Assembly: GCA_963704405.1 (NCBI GenBank)
Contig: OY969903.1
Span: forward strand, 558,001-622,000
DNA from: MFD01213-c1 sp963704405
GTDB lineage: Bacteria; Planctomycetota; Phycisphaerae; Tepidisphaerales; Tepidisphaeraceae
Direction: 5' to 3'
Length of the DNA: 64,000 nt
Both the position numbers and the translations under genes were made by a program. Each line of letters starts with the position of its first letter. Within the stretch, counting starts at the first letter, position 1. This document shows, piece after piece, positions 52,741-61,402 of the stretch. A model generated the notes under the pieces. The model did no database searches and was not told the DNA's origin. It saw only the letters and a list, made by a program, of their open reading frames with translations.

Positions 52741-53117
52741 CGGGGCGGAACCTGTGGCACGGCGAGAGTAAGAACCGGTTCCGCCCCGGCTTTAACTCAA
52801 CCCGTCCGCGCAGCGGTCCTTTTACACCTTCCCTCTTATCTCAATTCCCCTCTGAGCGGGGGTGCGGGGGCAGCAGCCCCTGCGGCTGTGATTTGTCTTT
52901 CTCTTCGTCTTTTTCTTACTCTTACTCTTCCACCATATTCAACGCCCCCCGAAGCTCAGCGACGGACGTCTGGATAATAAGATGTGTAGAAAGTCAAAGC
53001 GTTCGGTCCATGCCACTCCTGACCCATCCCTCCAAAACGTCTTCACAATCAGCGAAATTCCCCGTCCAAATCTCCCCACATCCTCCCGCATCCCCCATCC
53101 TTTCACCCTTCAAATTC

Positions 53118-54620
53118 CTAATCCCGATCCTCCGCATCCAACGGAATCACAGGCCCCTCATCCACTTCTTCCCGTGGCTTCAATATCGGCAAGCTCGCCA
53201 GTGTCGTATGCGGATTCTCCGCAGGCGCCGGTTCTTTCAGCGCCGCCTCATATGCCTTCTTCCGCTCCGAGGGTTTCGTCGGCGGACGCCGCCCTTTTTT
53301 CACGTCTTCGTCCAACTGGCTCTTCCGCCGCAGAATATGGTGGTAATGCTGCGCGAATCGGTGCGCCTCATCCCGCGCATATTGCAACAGCTTCAGCCCC
53401 GCATTATTCCGCGCCAGCCGGATCGGTTCGCTCTTCGCCTGCACATAAACCAGCTCTTCCCGCTTCGCCAGGCTGATCACCATCGGCGGTTTCACATCCA
53501 TCGTCTTAAACACATCCAACGCCGCATGAAGCTGCCCCAGCCCGCCGTCGATGCAGATCACGTCCGGATACAGCTCATTGCTCTGGCCCGCTTCCCTGTA
53601 TCTTCTGCTGACGACTTCCTGAATGCTTAAGTAATCATTATTCCCCTGCTCGTGTTTAATCTTGTACCGGCGATACCCGTCCTTGAACGGCACGCCGTCG
53701 ATGAAACAAACCTTGCTCCCCACCATCTCATCGCCTTGCAGATGTGCGATGTCGATACACTCAACAATCCGCGGCGGCTCCGGCAGCGCCAGCGCTTCCT
53801 GCAACGCCGCCACGCCTTCCTTCGGATTGCTGATGAAAGCCTCCGGCTGCCAATATTCCTGTTCCCCCTTGGCCGCCCGCGCGCTCAGTCCCTGCAGCGC
53901 CTTGATCTCATCCCGCAGCTTGGCGGCCTTTTCAAAGTTCATCTCCTTTGAAGCCTCAAGCATTTCCTTCTCAATCTGCGCCATCACGCGTTTTTTGTCC
54001 CCATCGAGGAAACGGATCAGCCGATTGATATCCTCGCGATAAACTTCCCTGCTGATCTTCGCCGCGCAAGGCGCCGTGCACTGCTTGATCGGATACAGCA
54101 GGCACGGCCTGAAAAACCGCCGCTTGTCGTCTGCTTCGCTGATCTCCAGGTGACAGGTCCGAAACTTAAACGCTTTTTGCAGCAGCGTGACCGCTTCCTT
54201 CAGCGCATAAACGCTGGTGAACGGCCCGTATAGTTTGGCGTCCGATCGCGGCTCGCGCGTGATGAACACACCGGGGAATTCATCTTTCGTCGTGATCATC
54301 AGGTAAGGGAATGTCTTGTCGTCCAGCAGCCGCGCGTTATACCGCGGCTGAATATCTTTAATCAGCCGATTCTCTGCAAGCAGCGCTTCCACTTCGCTGT
54401 CGGTCTGAATCGTTTCAAAATCGACGACGTGATCCAGCAGCCCGATTTTCTTATGTTCCAGCTTGGTGGAAGCCTGAAAATATGATCCCACCCGATCGCG
54501 CAGGCTTGCAGACTTGCCGACATAAATCACACGTCCCTTGTCATCCTTCATCAGGTAGACCCCGGGCGCTTTCGGCAGGCTTCTGGCTTTGGCGGCGAGT
54601 TTCTGGAGGCGGTCTTCCAT
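53118..54620 (-). CDS. uvrC: Excinuclease ABC subunit C
   Basis: 500 aa, about 100 shorter than most UvrC. The N-terminal GIY-YIG nuclease is present (PKAPGVYLMKDDKGRVIYVG, KSASLRDRVGSYF; Y and R of the motif), then the cysteine-containing linker (RRFFRPCLLYPIKQCTAPCA) and the UVR domain (MLEASKEMNFEKAAKLRDEI). The RNase-H-like half starts VECIDIAHLQGDEMVGSKVC and contains VICIDGGLGQLHAALDVF and RDEAHRFAQHYHHILRRK. After that the usual double helix-hairpin-helix is absent; instead there is a charged tail (AALKEPAPAENPHTTLASLP). UvrC makes both incisions around UV and bulky lesions with UvrA and UvrB. Confidence 0.92.
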   Translation of the reverse strand: MEDRLQKLAAKARSLPKAPGVYLMKDDKGRVIYVGKSASLRDRVGSYFQASTKLEHKKIGLLDHVVDFETIQTDSEVEALLAENRLIKDIQPRYNARLLDDKTFPYLMITTKDEFPGVFITREPRSDAKLYGPFTSVYALKEAVTLLQKAFKFRTCHLEISEADDKRRFFRPCLLYPIKQCTAPCAAKISREVYREDINRLIRFLDGDKKRVMAQIEKEMLEASKEMNFEKAAKLRDEIKALQGLSARAAKGEQEYWQPEAFISNPKEGVAALQEALALPEPPRIVECIDIAHLQGDEMVGSKVCFIDGVPFKDGYRRYKIKHEQGNNDYLSIQEVVSRRYREAGQSNELYPDVICIDGGLGQLHAALDVFKTMDVKPPMVISLAKREELVYVQAKSEPIRLARNNAGLKLLQYARDEAHRFAQHYHHILRRKSQLDEDVKKGRRPPTKPSERKKAYEAALKEPAPAENPHTTLASLPILKPREEVDEGPVIPLDAEDRD

Positions 54621-54810
54621 GATTGAGATTCAGCGGAACTCCGTCCGCCGGCGTTGCAGATCGGTCACAGATCGTCTGCCATTATTGGCGGCAAACCCCC
54701 TTTCTTCCACTAAAAACCATGCCGAATCCCCGCCAATTTGCCTGCTGCCGCCCCAAATCGTATCTGATAAAAGCTCGCCAAATTTTTTTACGAAAGCTAT
54801 AGGTGCTTCG

Positions 54811-54924
54811 ATGTTGAAGAAACTCATGTTGCTCGTCGTCATCCTCGGCGTCATCGTCCTGTCCGCCGCCCCCGCAACCGCCGCACAGGCCCGGCCTGCA
54901 TCGCGCGCAGCGCGCATATGCTGA
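54811..54924 (+). CDS. Tiny secreted or membrane peptide (37 aa)
   Basis: MLKKLMLLVVILGVIVLSAA followed by PATAAQARPASRAARIC. It has a clear signal peptide with an AxA cleavage site but only about a dozen mature residues. No strong ribosome-binding site is seen (AGGTGCTTCG before ATG). It overlaps, in another frame, a second small frame rich in H and K, so the two may be parts of one small secreted basic protein separated by a frameshift. Confidence 0.4.
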   Translation: MLKKLMLLVVILGVIVLSAAPATAAQARPASRAARIC

Positions 54925-55022
54925 ACCATAACGCAAACAATTCAGCGCATCATGCCGTGAAATTCGCCAGGGAAAAAAAGATGACCGCAAAAAAGCACCA
55001 CGTCAGTAAGAAAAAGAAATGA
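54918..55022 (+). CDS. Tiny His/Lys-rich peptide (34 aa), overlapping the previous one
   Basis: MLNHNANNSAHHAVKFAREK followed by KMTAKKHHVSKKKK. The ATG lies in the last codons of the preceding peptide (ATATGCTGA). Either translationally coupled or the continued C-terminus of the signal-peptide-bearing frame after a one-base shift. Low support by itself. Confidence 0.3.
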   Translation: MLNHNANNSAHHAVKFAREKKMTAKKHHVSKKKK

Positions 55023-55183
55023 AGACCCGCCGCCAGGCAGGAAGCACGGATAAAAAAACCTCTGTGCCTCCATGTCCCGGTAGTTAAACGCCCGCGCATT
55101 CCGCAGGAGAACTGCCCTTTCAATCGTGGGTAGAAGGTCCGGCAAGGACGCCGGCCTTCCACAATTAACATCCAAAAAAATCC

Positions 55184-55265
55184 CCCACGAAGGGACACGA
55201 AGGCGCACGAAGAAGAAAAATTTCCCTCCCCTCTTAATGAGTGTCCCTTCGTGCTCCTTCGTGGG
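55184..55265. repeat. Hairpin of CCACGAAGGGACACGAAGG words
   Basis: CCCACGAAGGGACACGAAGG (55184-) is inverted at 55242-55265 (GTCCCTTCGTGCTCCTTCGTGGG). A related half copy lies at about 33590-33622. It precedes hisA by about 105 bp. Confidence 0.8.
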
Positions 55266-55371
55266 CAGTTCCCTCCCCGCGCATTACCCCCAAACCCAAG
55301 GTATCCTCACTCCTGGCAACCCGTCGCAAAAGCCCCTCGCGGCTTTTGCCACAGGCTGCCAGGAGAATTTT

Positions 55372-56100
55372 ATGCCCATTGAAGTCATCCCCAGCGTCGA
55401 TCTCCGGCACGGCAAAGTCGTTCGCCTCAAACAAGGCGACTACGGCCAACAGATCAACTACGACATCGATCCCATCACCATCGCAAAGTGCTACCAGGAA
55501 GCCGGCGCAACCTGGTTTCATATTGTCGATCTCGACGGCGCCAAAGAAGGCCGCCCCGTGCAGACCAAGCTGATCGAGCAGATCATCGCCGCCACCGGCC
55601 TGAAGGTCGAAGTCGGTGGCGGCATCCGCACCGCCGAGGACATCCAAACCCTTCTCGAAGCCGGCGCGTGCCGCGTCGTACTCGGCACTAAGGCAATGGA
55701 AGACTGGCCTTGGTTTGAGTGGCAGGTGAAGGATGAAAACTTCCACCACAAACTTATCCTCGCCCTCGACGCCAAAGACGGCGTCGTCGCCACCCGCGGC
55801 TGGACCGAAAGCTCCGGCCAGACCGCCGTCGACGTCGCCCGAAAAGTCTCCGACTGGCCCCTCGCCGCCATCCTCTACACCGACGTCGCCAAGGACGGCA
55901 TGATGACCGGCCCCAACTTCCAGGCCACCGCCGACCTCGCCCGCGCCGGCAAAGTCCCGGTCATCGCCAGCGGCGGTGTCGGCGCCCTCGCTCACATCCG
56001 CCACCTCACCACGCTCCCCGTCTGGGGCGTCATCATCGGCCGAAGCCTCTACGAAGGCGCAGTCAATCTAAAAGAAGCCCTGGCCCTCGCGCGGCAATGA
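55372..56100 (+). CDS. hisA: Phosphoribosylformimino-5-aminoimidazole carboxamide ribotide isomerase (HisA)
   Basis: 242 aa from the ATG at 55372 with CAGGAGAATTTT before it. TIM barrel: VIPSVDLRHGKVVRLKQGDY (catalytic D in PSVDLRxGKVVRL), FHIVDLDGAKEGRPVQTKLI, VEVGGGIRTAEDIQTLLEAG, ACRVVLGTKAMED and LILALDAKDGVVATRGWTES (barrel segments). LYTDVAKDGMMTGPNFQATA carries the second catalytic D, and IASGGVGALAHIRHLTTLP the phosphate-binding loop. It catalyses the Amadori-type isomerisation ProFAR to PRFAR in histidine biosynthesis. No other his gene is adjacent. Its stop overlaps an in-frame ATG of the ABC gene downstream. Confidence 0.94.
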   Translation: MPIEVIPSVDLRHGKVVRLKQGDYGQQINYDIDPITIAKCYQEAGATWFHIVDLDGAKEGRPVQTKLIEQIIAATGLKVEVGGGIRTAEDIQTLLEAGACRVVLGTKAMEDWPWFEWQVKDENFHHKLILALDAKDGVVATRGWTESSGQTAVDVARKVSDWPLAAILYTDVAKDGMMTGPNFQATADLARAGKVPVIASGGVGALAHIRHLTTLPVWGVIIGRSLYEGAVNLKEALALARQ

Positions 56101-56186
56101 CCTTTTTGTTAAACACCTCCGTCACCCTCTTTTCCATAAACCCATCCCTTTTGCCCGCCGGCCCCCTTCCCGCTACCTTTCCCCCA

Positions 56187-57119
56187 ATGCCTCCCGTTCC
56201 CGCCGTCTCCGTCTTTGACCTCACCAAGCGTTACGGCGAAACCCTTGCCGTCACCGGCCTCTCCTTCGAAGTCCCCGCCGGTGAAATCTTCGGCCTGCTC
56301 GGTCCCAACGGCGCCGGCAAAACCACCACCGTCGAATGCATCCTCGGTCTGCGCCGCCCCGACTCCGGCTCCATTGCCATCCAGGGCATCGACGCCCTCG
56401 CCCATCCCGGCCAGGTCAAACGCCTCATCGGCGCACAACTCCAATCTACCGCCCTCCAGGACAAAATCACGCCACGAGAAGCACTCGCCTTCTTCGCCAG
56501 CTTCTATGACAACGGAAGTAAACCCAACGACTTGCTCCGCCAGTTCGCCCTTGAACAGAAAGCCGACGCCCCCTTCGACTCCCTCTCCGGCGGCCAGCGC
56601 CAGCGCCTCGCCCTGGCGCTGGCGGTCATCAACAAGCCCCGGGTTCTTTTCCTCGACGAACCCACCGCCGGCCTCGATCCCCAATCCCGCCGCGAACTGC
56701 ACGCCGTGATCCGTGAAATTAAATCCGCCGGCCACACCGTCGTCCTGACCACGCACTATATCGAAGAAGCGCACCAGCTCTGCGATCGCCTCGCCATCAT
56801 CGACCGCGGCCGCGTCATCGCCGCCGGCGTCCCCGACGAGCTTATCGCCAGCGCCAAAACGCCATCACGCGTCACATTCCGCATCGGCCGCCCGATGGCC
56901 TCCGCCCATCTCCAATCGCTCGCTTCCGTCATCGCCGCCGCCCACACCGACTCAACCTGCACCTTAACCACCCACGGCCCCACCCAAACCGTCATCGCCC
57001 TGATCAAATCCATCGAATCCAGCGGAAACCAGTTAATCGATCTCCAGATCCACTCCCCAACCCTGGAAGATGTCTATCTGCAGCTCACCGGAGCCCGATT
57101 CACCACGGAGGATGGTTAG
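56187..57119 (+). CDS. ABC-2-type exporter ATP-binding protein
   Basis: 310 aa from the ATG at 56187. A longer start at 56097 overlaps the hisA stop (ATGA) and would add 30 residues not typical of the family. Walker A is GLLGPNGAGKTTTVEC; the Q-loop is in IGAQLQSTALQDKITPREAL; the signature is LSGGQRQRLALALA; Walker B is PRVLFLDEPTAGLDPQSRRE; the switch histidine is in VVLTTHYIEEAHQLCDRLAI. The C-terminal regulatory segment ends TLEDVYLQLTGARFTTEDG, typical of DrrA/CcmA-like ATPases. It energises the membrane protein encoded next. Substrate unknown. Confidence 0.92.
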   Translation: MPPVPAVSVFDLTKRYGETLAVTGLSFEVPAGEIFGLLGPNGAGKTTTVECILGLRRPDSGSIAIQGIDALAHPGQVKRLIGAQLQSTALQDKITPREALAFFASFYDNGSKPNDLLRQFALEQKADAPFDSLSGGQRQRLALALAVINKPRVLFLDEPTAGLDPQSRRELHAVIREIKSAGHTVVLTTHYIEEAHQLCDRLAIIDRGRVIAAGVPDELIASAKTPSRVTFRIGRPMASAHLQSLASVIAAAHTDSTCTLTTHGPTQTVIALIKSIESSGNQLIDLQIHSPTLEDVYLQLTGARFTTEDG

Positions 57120-57194
57120 CGAACACTAATCAAAATGAAAAAAGCGCAAAGTTCTGTTCACTTTTGTAAACCCCCCCCCTCAAATGACGACATA

Positions 57195-58529
57195 ATGACC
57201 GGCCTTCTCCACCATTTCCTCCTCTCCCTGCGGCTCAACCTCCGAAGCCGCCAGGCTCTCATATACGGTTACCTTGTCCCCATTTTCTTCCTCCTCGCCT
57301 TCGGTTCCGTTTTCCGCTCCGGCAATCCCCCTCTGCTTCATGAAATGGCCCAGCTCCTCACCATCAGCACCCTCGGTGGCGCCTGCTTCGGCATGCCCAC
57401 CGCCCTCGTCGCCGAGCGCGAACGCGGTGTCTGGCGCCGCTATCGCCTCCTTCCCGTTCCCGTCGGCGGCCTCGTCGTCGGCGTCATGCTCGCGCGATTC
57501 CTCCTCGTCGCCTCCGCCGCCGTGCTGCAGATTTTCCTCGCCCGCATCGCCTACGGAACCCCGTTCCCCCAGCATCCGATCGATCTGACCATCGCCTTCG
57601 TTTTTGTCGCCTTCGCTTTCCTGGGGCTCGGGCTCGTGATCGCCGACCTCGCTGACAATGTCCCCGCCGTCCAGGCGCTGGGCCAATCCATTTTCCTTCC
57701 CATGATCATGATCGGTGGTGTAGGCGTCCCCCTCCGCATCCTGCCGGCGTGGGCGCAGCAGGTCGCCGGCTTTCTTCCCGGCCGCTACGCCGTCGAAGCG
57801 ATGCAACCATGCATCAGCGGCAAAGGCCTCTCCGCCGCCGCTTTCAGCCTGATCGCGCTCGCGGTCATCGGCATCGCCGCCTGCATTGCCGGCGCAAAAC
57901 TTTTCCGCTGGGATGCCGGCCGCCACATCAATCGCTCCGCCAGGACATGGGTCACGATCGCCATTCTCGCATGGCTGGCGATTGGCCTCACCGCGATGGC
58001 CACCGGCCGCCTCAAGCCCGTCCCGAAAATTCCCTTCGCCACCACCGGCGAGCCGTTCGAATCCCTGACCGACGCCCAGATCGACAGCATCACCTACACC
58101 GATCTCCTCTCCGACGACGACACCGTCACCCCCCTCGCCCGCACCACCGAAGGCCTCGCCGGCCCGGAGCGTCAGCGCCTCACCACCCTCATCAACAGGC
58201 TCGATGCATGGCCGCCCGCACAGAGCGGTTCCATCGCCCAGCGGGTGCGCAGCATCGTTTCCATCGCATCCGTCGCCGACCTCATGCAGGACCCGCTGGA
58301 AGGGCGCATCGCGCGGGCCATCTTCGATCGTTTGCAGGGTGATTTCGACAAAGATCAACTGATACACGCCCTTGCCTGGATCATCCTGAAACCCGCGGAC
58401 GGGACCGTCATCACCGCCGCCCCCGAACTCGATCTGCAAGGCCCGCTTGCCGAGGATGTCGTCAGAGATCGCAACGTGATGTACGCCAAAAAGTTCCTGG
58501 CCCGTCTCCTGGGGAAAATTCCCGATTGA
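57195..58529 (+). CDS. ABC-2-type exporter permease with C-terminal extension
   Basis: 444 aa from the ATG at 57195 (MTGLLHHFLLSLRLNLRSRQ); a start at 57135 would add an unlikely leader. Residues 1-250 have about six membrane helices and the ABC-2 pattern: ALIYGYLVPIFFLLAFGSVF, GVWRRYRLLPVPVGGLVVGV, DNVPAVQALGQSIFLPMIMI and GVPLRILPAWAQQVAGFLPG (the P-x-W-x-Q-x-x-x-x-x-P motif). A seventh helix (WVTIAILAWLAIGLTAMATG) leads into a soluble C-terminal part of about 165 residues, where cytochrome-like motifs are absent but helices rich in R and D are present. The ATPase gene precedes it by 75 bp. Confidence 0.85.
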   Translation: MTGLLHHFLLSLRLNLRSRQALIYGYLVPIFFLLAFGSVFRSGNPPLLHEMAQLLTISTLGGACFGMPTALVAERERGVWRRYRLLPVPVGGLVVGVMLARFLLVASAAVLQIFLARIAYGTPFPQHPIDLTIAFVFVAFAFLGLGLVIADLADNVPAVQALGQSIFLPMIMIGGVGVPLRILPAWAQQVAGFLPGRYAVEAMQPCISGKGLSAAAFSLIALAVIGIAACIAGAKLFRWDAGRHINRSARTWVTIAILAWLAIGLTAMATGRLKPVPKIPFATTGEPFESLTDAQIDSITYTDLLSDDDTVTPLARTTEGLAGPERQRLTTLINRLDAWPPAQSGSIAQRVRSIVSIASVADLMQDPLEGRIARAIFDRLQGDFDKDQLIHALAWIILKPADGTVITAAPELDLQGPLAEDVVRDRNVMYAKKFLARLLGKIPD

Positions 58530-58756
58530 GATTCAGCCCGCGCCTCGTGCACAAAGCCAACGCGAGCGACATTCCAAAAACCCCCATTAGCTCGGCGGCG
58601 TTTGAGCCGCCACATTCAAGGCGCGCCAGAATTCACCCGCTCGATATCCGCTCATCACGCGTGCGATGGAATTCTCCCTCTTTTCCATTCATCATCCCCA
58701 TGCCTACAATCGCCGAACTTCGGAACCGCCATCGTCTCAAACTCGCGAGGCATTGA

Positions 58757-59255
58757 ATGACATCCCATCCCATTTTAAAACCCGGCGCCCCCGCCCCGGA
58801 CTTCGCCTTATCGCCTAAGGAAGGCGAAATCGTCCGCCTTTCCGATTTCCGCGGCAAACCGGTTGTCCTCGTTTTCTATCCCGCCGACTGGAGCCCTGTC
58901 TGCGGCGACCAGCTCGCGCTGTACAACGAAATCTTCCCCGAATTCCAAAAGTTCAACGCACAACTCCTCGGCATCAGCGTGGATAGCGTCTGGTGCCACC
59001 AGGCCTATGCCAAAAGCCGCAAGCTCGAATTTCCGCTGCTGGCGGATTTTGAACCCAAAGGCGCGGTCGCCTCGCAATATGGCGCTATTGCAGAGCGCCG
59101 GCACCTGCGAACGCGCACTGTTCGTCATCGATTCTGACGGCATCATCCGGTGGAGCTATCTCTCCCCCATCGGCGAAAACCCCGGGGCCGACGGAATCCT
59201 GGCCGCGCTGGAATTGCTCGAAAACAAAACGCAGGGAGAACCCACACATGCTTAA
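58757..59255 (+). pseudogene. Peroxiredoxin, broken by a one-base frameshift
   Basis: The first frame is MTSHPILKPGAPAPDFALSP, FRGKPVVLVFYPADWSPVCG (peroxidatic Cys in SPVCGDQ) and LLGISVDSVWCHQAYAKSRK. Near 59085-59095 the frame moves by one base; the continuation AGTCERALFVIDSDGIIRWS and IGENPGADGILAALELLENK is the normal C-terminus, ending at 59255. Corrected length is about 165 aa, AhpE/BCP type. It reduces peroxides or alkyl hydroperoxides. Its stop overlaps the start of the DsbA-like gene, so the two are co-translated in a redox operon. Either an assembly indel or a damaged gene. Confidence 0.8.
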
Positions 59256-59790
59256 ACCACCGCCCGCCCCCTCGCTCAAGCCGCCGCTGAGCGAGCGCGA
59301 CCACATCGCCGGGCGGGCTGATGCGCCGATCGAGTTCGTCGAGTACGGCGACTTCGAATGCCCGCACTGCGGCCGCGCCGCCGGGATCATCAACGAAATC
59401 CGCTCCACGCTCGGCGATCGCCTCCGCTTCGCCTACCGTCATTTCCCGCTGGCCAAGATGCACCCTTACGCGCGCCTCGCCGCCCAGGCCTCCGAAGCCG
59501 CCGCCGCCCAGGGGAAATTCTGGGAAATGCACGACATCCTCTTCCAGCATGGTGAAGAGCTGGAGCCTGCCAGCCTGGTTGAATACGCCGAGGCGATTGG
59601 GTTGGACATCCCCAGATTTGAATCCGAACTCGCCGCTGAAAAATACGCCGCCCGCGTGCAGGAAGACCTCGCCAGCGGCGTCCGCAGCGGTGTGAACGGA
59701 ACACCCACCTTCTTCATCAACGGCAAACGCCACAACGGCGGATATGATTACGAATCGTTGATGGGCGCGTTGGATGAAGCCGCAACTTAA
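59248..59790 (+). CDS. DsbA-family thiol oxidoreductase
   Basis: 180 aa from the ATG at 59248, overlapping the peroxiredoxin stop by 8 bp. FVEYGDFECPHCGRAAGIIN has a CPHC active site at residues 38-41. The helical insert contains AAQASEAAAAQGKFWEMHDI. VNGTPTFFINGKRHNG has the cis-proline (TP) of the thioredoxin fold. No signal peptide is present, so it should be cytoplasmic, as in many DSBA-like FrnE/2-hydroxychromene-type relatives. Its pairing with a peroxiredoxin suggests that it supplies or takes disulfides in peroxide defence. Confidence 0.88.
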   Translation: MLKPPPAPSLKPPLSERDHIAGRADAPIEFVEYGDFECPHCGRAAGIINEIRSTLGDRLRFAYRHFPLAKMHPYARLAAQASEAAAAQGKFWEMHDILFQHGEELEPASLVEYAEAIGLDIPRFESELAAEKYAARVQEDLASGVRSGVNGTPTFFINGKRHNGGYDYESLMGALDEAAT

Positions 59791-59835
59791 AGGCTCTTAA
59801 TTCTAAAATTGATAACGGCGCCTCCGGGAACGTCT

Positions 59836-60891
59836 ATGCAAGCACTCGAAGGTATCTTCCTTTTTCTTCTCGGCGCCGCCTTCCTCGCGATCGCCATGTC
59901 CGATCTTCTCTGGACTGTTTTCCTTGAAGGCGGTCCGCCGGTCACTACGCGCTTCTGCCACTTCATGGTTCGGCGGGTGCTTGCGGCGCAGAGGCGGCAT
60001 CTGTCGCGGCGAGTTGTTGCAGCCGCGGGATTGATCGCCGTGCTCACCACCCTCACCACCTGGACCGTCCTGGTATGGTCCGGATGGGCGCTCGTGTTCA
60101 GCTCCAGCCGCTGGGCGCTGGTGGAATCCAGCACATTGCAGCCGGCGGACGGGTGGGCGCGGATTTATTTCGCAGGCTACACGATCTTCACGCTCGGCCT
60201 CGGTGACTACAAACCCATAGGCCACGGCTGGGAGATGGCAACGTCGATTGCCGCCGGCAGCGGGTTTCTGATTTTCGGGCTGGCGCTGGCTTACCTGATG
60301 GCGGTCGTGCCCGCCGCCACGCAGAAGCGGCAACTCGCCGTCTGCATCTGGGCCCTGGGCAAAAGCCCCGACGACATCATCATCCGCGCCTGGAACGGCG
60401 CAGACAGCACAGCGCTTGGCCCGCATTTGGTTTCACTGGTTCCCATGCTCGCGCTGCTCGGTGAAAGCCATCTGAGCTATCCCATCCTGCACTACTTCCA
60501 TAGCCGCAAACGCAGCGCGAGCCTCGCGTCCAGCGTCGCCTCGCTGGATGAAGCGCTCACGATTCTCGAGTGCGGCCTGCAGAAAGGATGCAGCCTCGAT
60601 CTCCCCTCCCTCGGCGCCGCACGCGAAGCGATCACCGAATTCCTGCAAACGCTCGGCCCAGCCTTGATCGAACCCGCCAAGGATGCGCCGCCAACTCCAT
60701 CGCTGAAGATACTGAAGGACATGGGCGTGCCCGTCGTCGACGATGACCTGTTCGCCCAATCGTTAAAGGGCCTCGCCGCCCGGCGAAAGCTGCTGCATGC
60801 GCTGGTCCGCAATGAAGGATGGACCTGGAAAGCCGTGTGGCCCGAAGGGCTGGCGATCAGCAGCAGCACGCTGCAGCTAATCGCTTCGTGA
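59836..60891 (+). CDS. Two-helix ion-channel-like membrane protein
   Basis: 351 aa from the ATG at 59836; an in-frame TTG at 59809 is less likely. Membrane helices: ALEGIFLFLLGAAFLAIAMS, RVVAAAGLIAVLTTLTTWTV and AAGSGFLIFGLALAYLMAVV. Before the last one is RIYFAGYTIFTLGLGDYKPI, a pore helix plus filter resembling the TVGYGD of Ion_trans_2 channels, here TLGLGDY. The C-terminal 180 residues are cytoplasmic and helical (LTILECGLQKGCSLDLPSLG, AREAITEFLQTLGPALIEPA) and of unknown role. Potassium selectivity is doubtful because the filter is altered. Confidence 0.75.
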   Translation: MQALEGIFLFLLGAAFLAIAMSDLLWTVFLEGGPPVTTRFCHFMVRRVLAAQRRHLSRRVVAAAGLIAVLTTLTTWTVLVWSGWALVFSSSRWALVESSTLQPADGWARIYFAGYTIFTLGLGDYKPIGHGWEMATSIAAGSGFLIFGLALAYLMAVVPAATQKRQLAVCIWALGKSPDDIIIRAWNGADSTALGPHLVSLVPMLALLGESHLSYPILHYFHSRKRSASLASSVASLDEALTILECGLQKGCSLDLPSLGAAREAITEFLQTLGPALIEPAKDAPPTPSLKILKDMGVPVVDDDLFAQSLKGLAARRKLLHALVRNEGWTWKAVWPEGLAISSSTLQLIAS

Positions 60892-61402
60892 ACACTTGGC
60901 CCAAGGGCGGGGGATCGTGCCTGTTCGAACATTTCCAGATGTGTTAGGCACGCTATTCGCCTCAAGGGGCCACGTGCGGCGCGATGTCGCACTTGCGCGA
61001 TTTTAAGCTCTGGCGCATGATGGCTGCGTGAGCGAGGGATGCCAATCTAAAGCACGACACTCCGTCGGTGACCGCCGGGCAATTCCAACTCATCGAGAAG
61101 TCGGTCCATATTCGGGCAGTTTTACTAACAACAAAAATTAATAAAATTTGATGTCCAAAAATGGATGCTGATGTCGTTTCCTCTTTGATCTCCAAAGAGA
61201 AGCGTGACGCGAGCAACTCGTTATTTGGGTGGAGCGACCGTTTACACGGTGCTTCGCTTCAAGCACGTCTGAGTTAGCTCGAGCTCTAATTCGGAGGACA
61301 AATCAGCATATGCGTGAGCGCCAGTGAGCGATCACACGCCGTATTGTCGACGTTGATTTTGCACATCGAATTCATTCCTCTTTCATGTCGCAGGAGAAAC
61401 AA
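60892..61402. other. Intergenic region, no gene recognised
   Basis: About 510 bp. A minus-strand frame at 60962-61216 gives a protein-like but family-free sequence and is not supported. The stretch 61118-61150 is AT-rich (ACAAAAATTAATAAAATTTG) and may be part of the promoter of the secreted-protein gene. No clear hairpin or RNA gene seen. Confidence 0.35.

Larger units (their letters stand above)
51064..52949. repeat. Large palindromic element arms around IS4 (PE4)
   Basis: The left arm (about 51064-51240) begins ATCAAATATGGTGGAAG, includes AATCACAGCCGCAGGGGC and ends CACAGGTTCCGCCCCG. The right arm (52741-52949) starts CGGGGCGGAACCTGTG and ends CCACCATATTCAACGCC. The innermost 50 bp of the two arms are exact inverses of each other. 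The loop known from PE1 and PE2 is absent and replaced by IS4. Confidence 0.75.

Noticed and set aside
60962..61216. Minus-strand frame of 84 codons in the 60.9-61.4 kb spacer
   Set aside because: No ribosome-binding site, no family and no hydrophobic or charged pattern that suggests a real protein.
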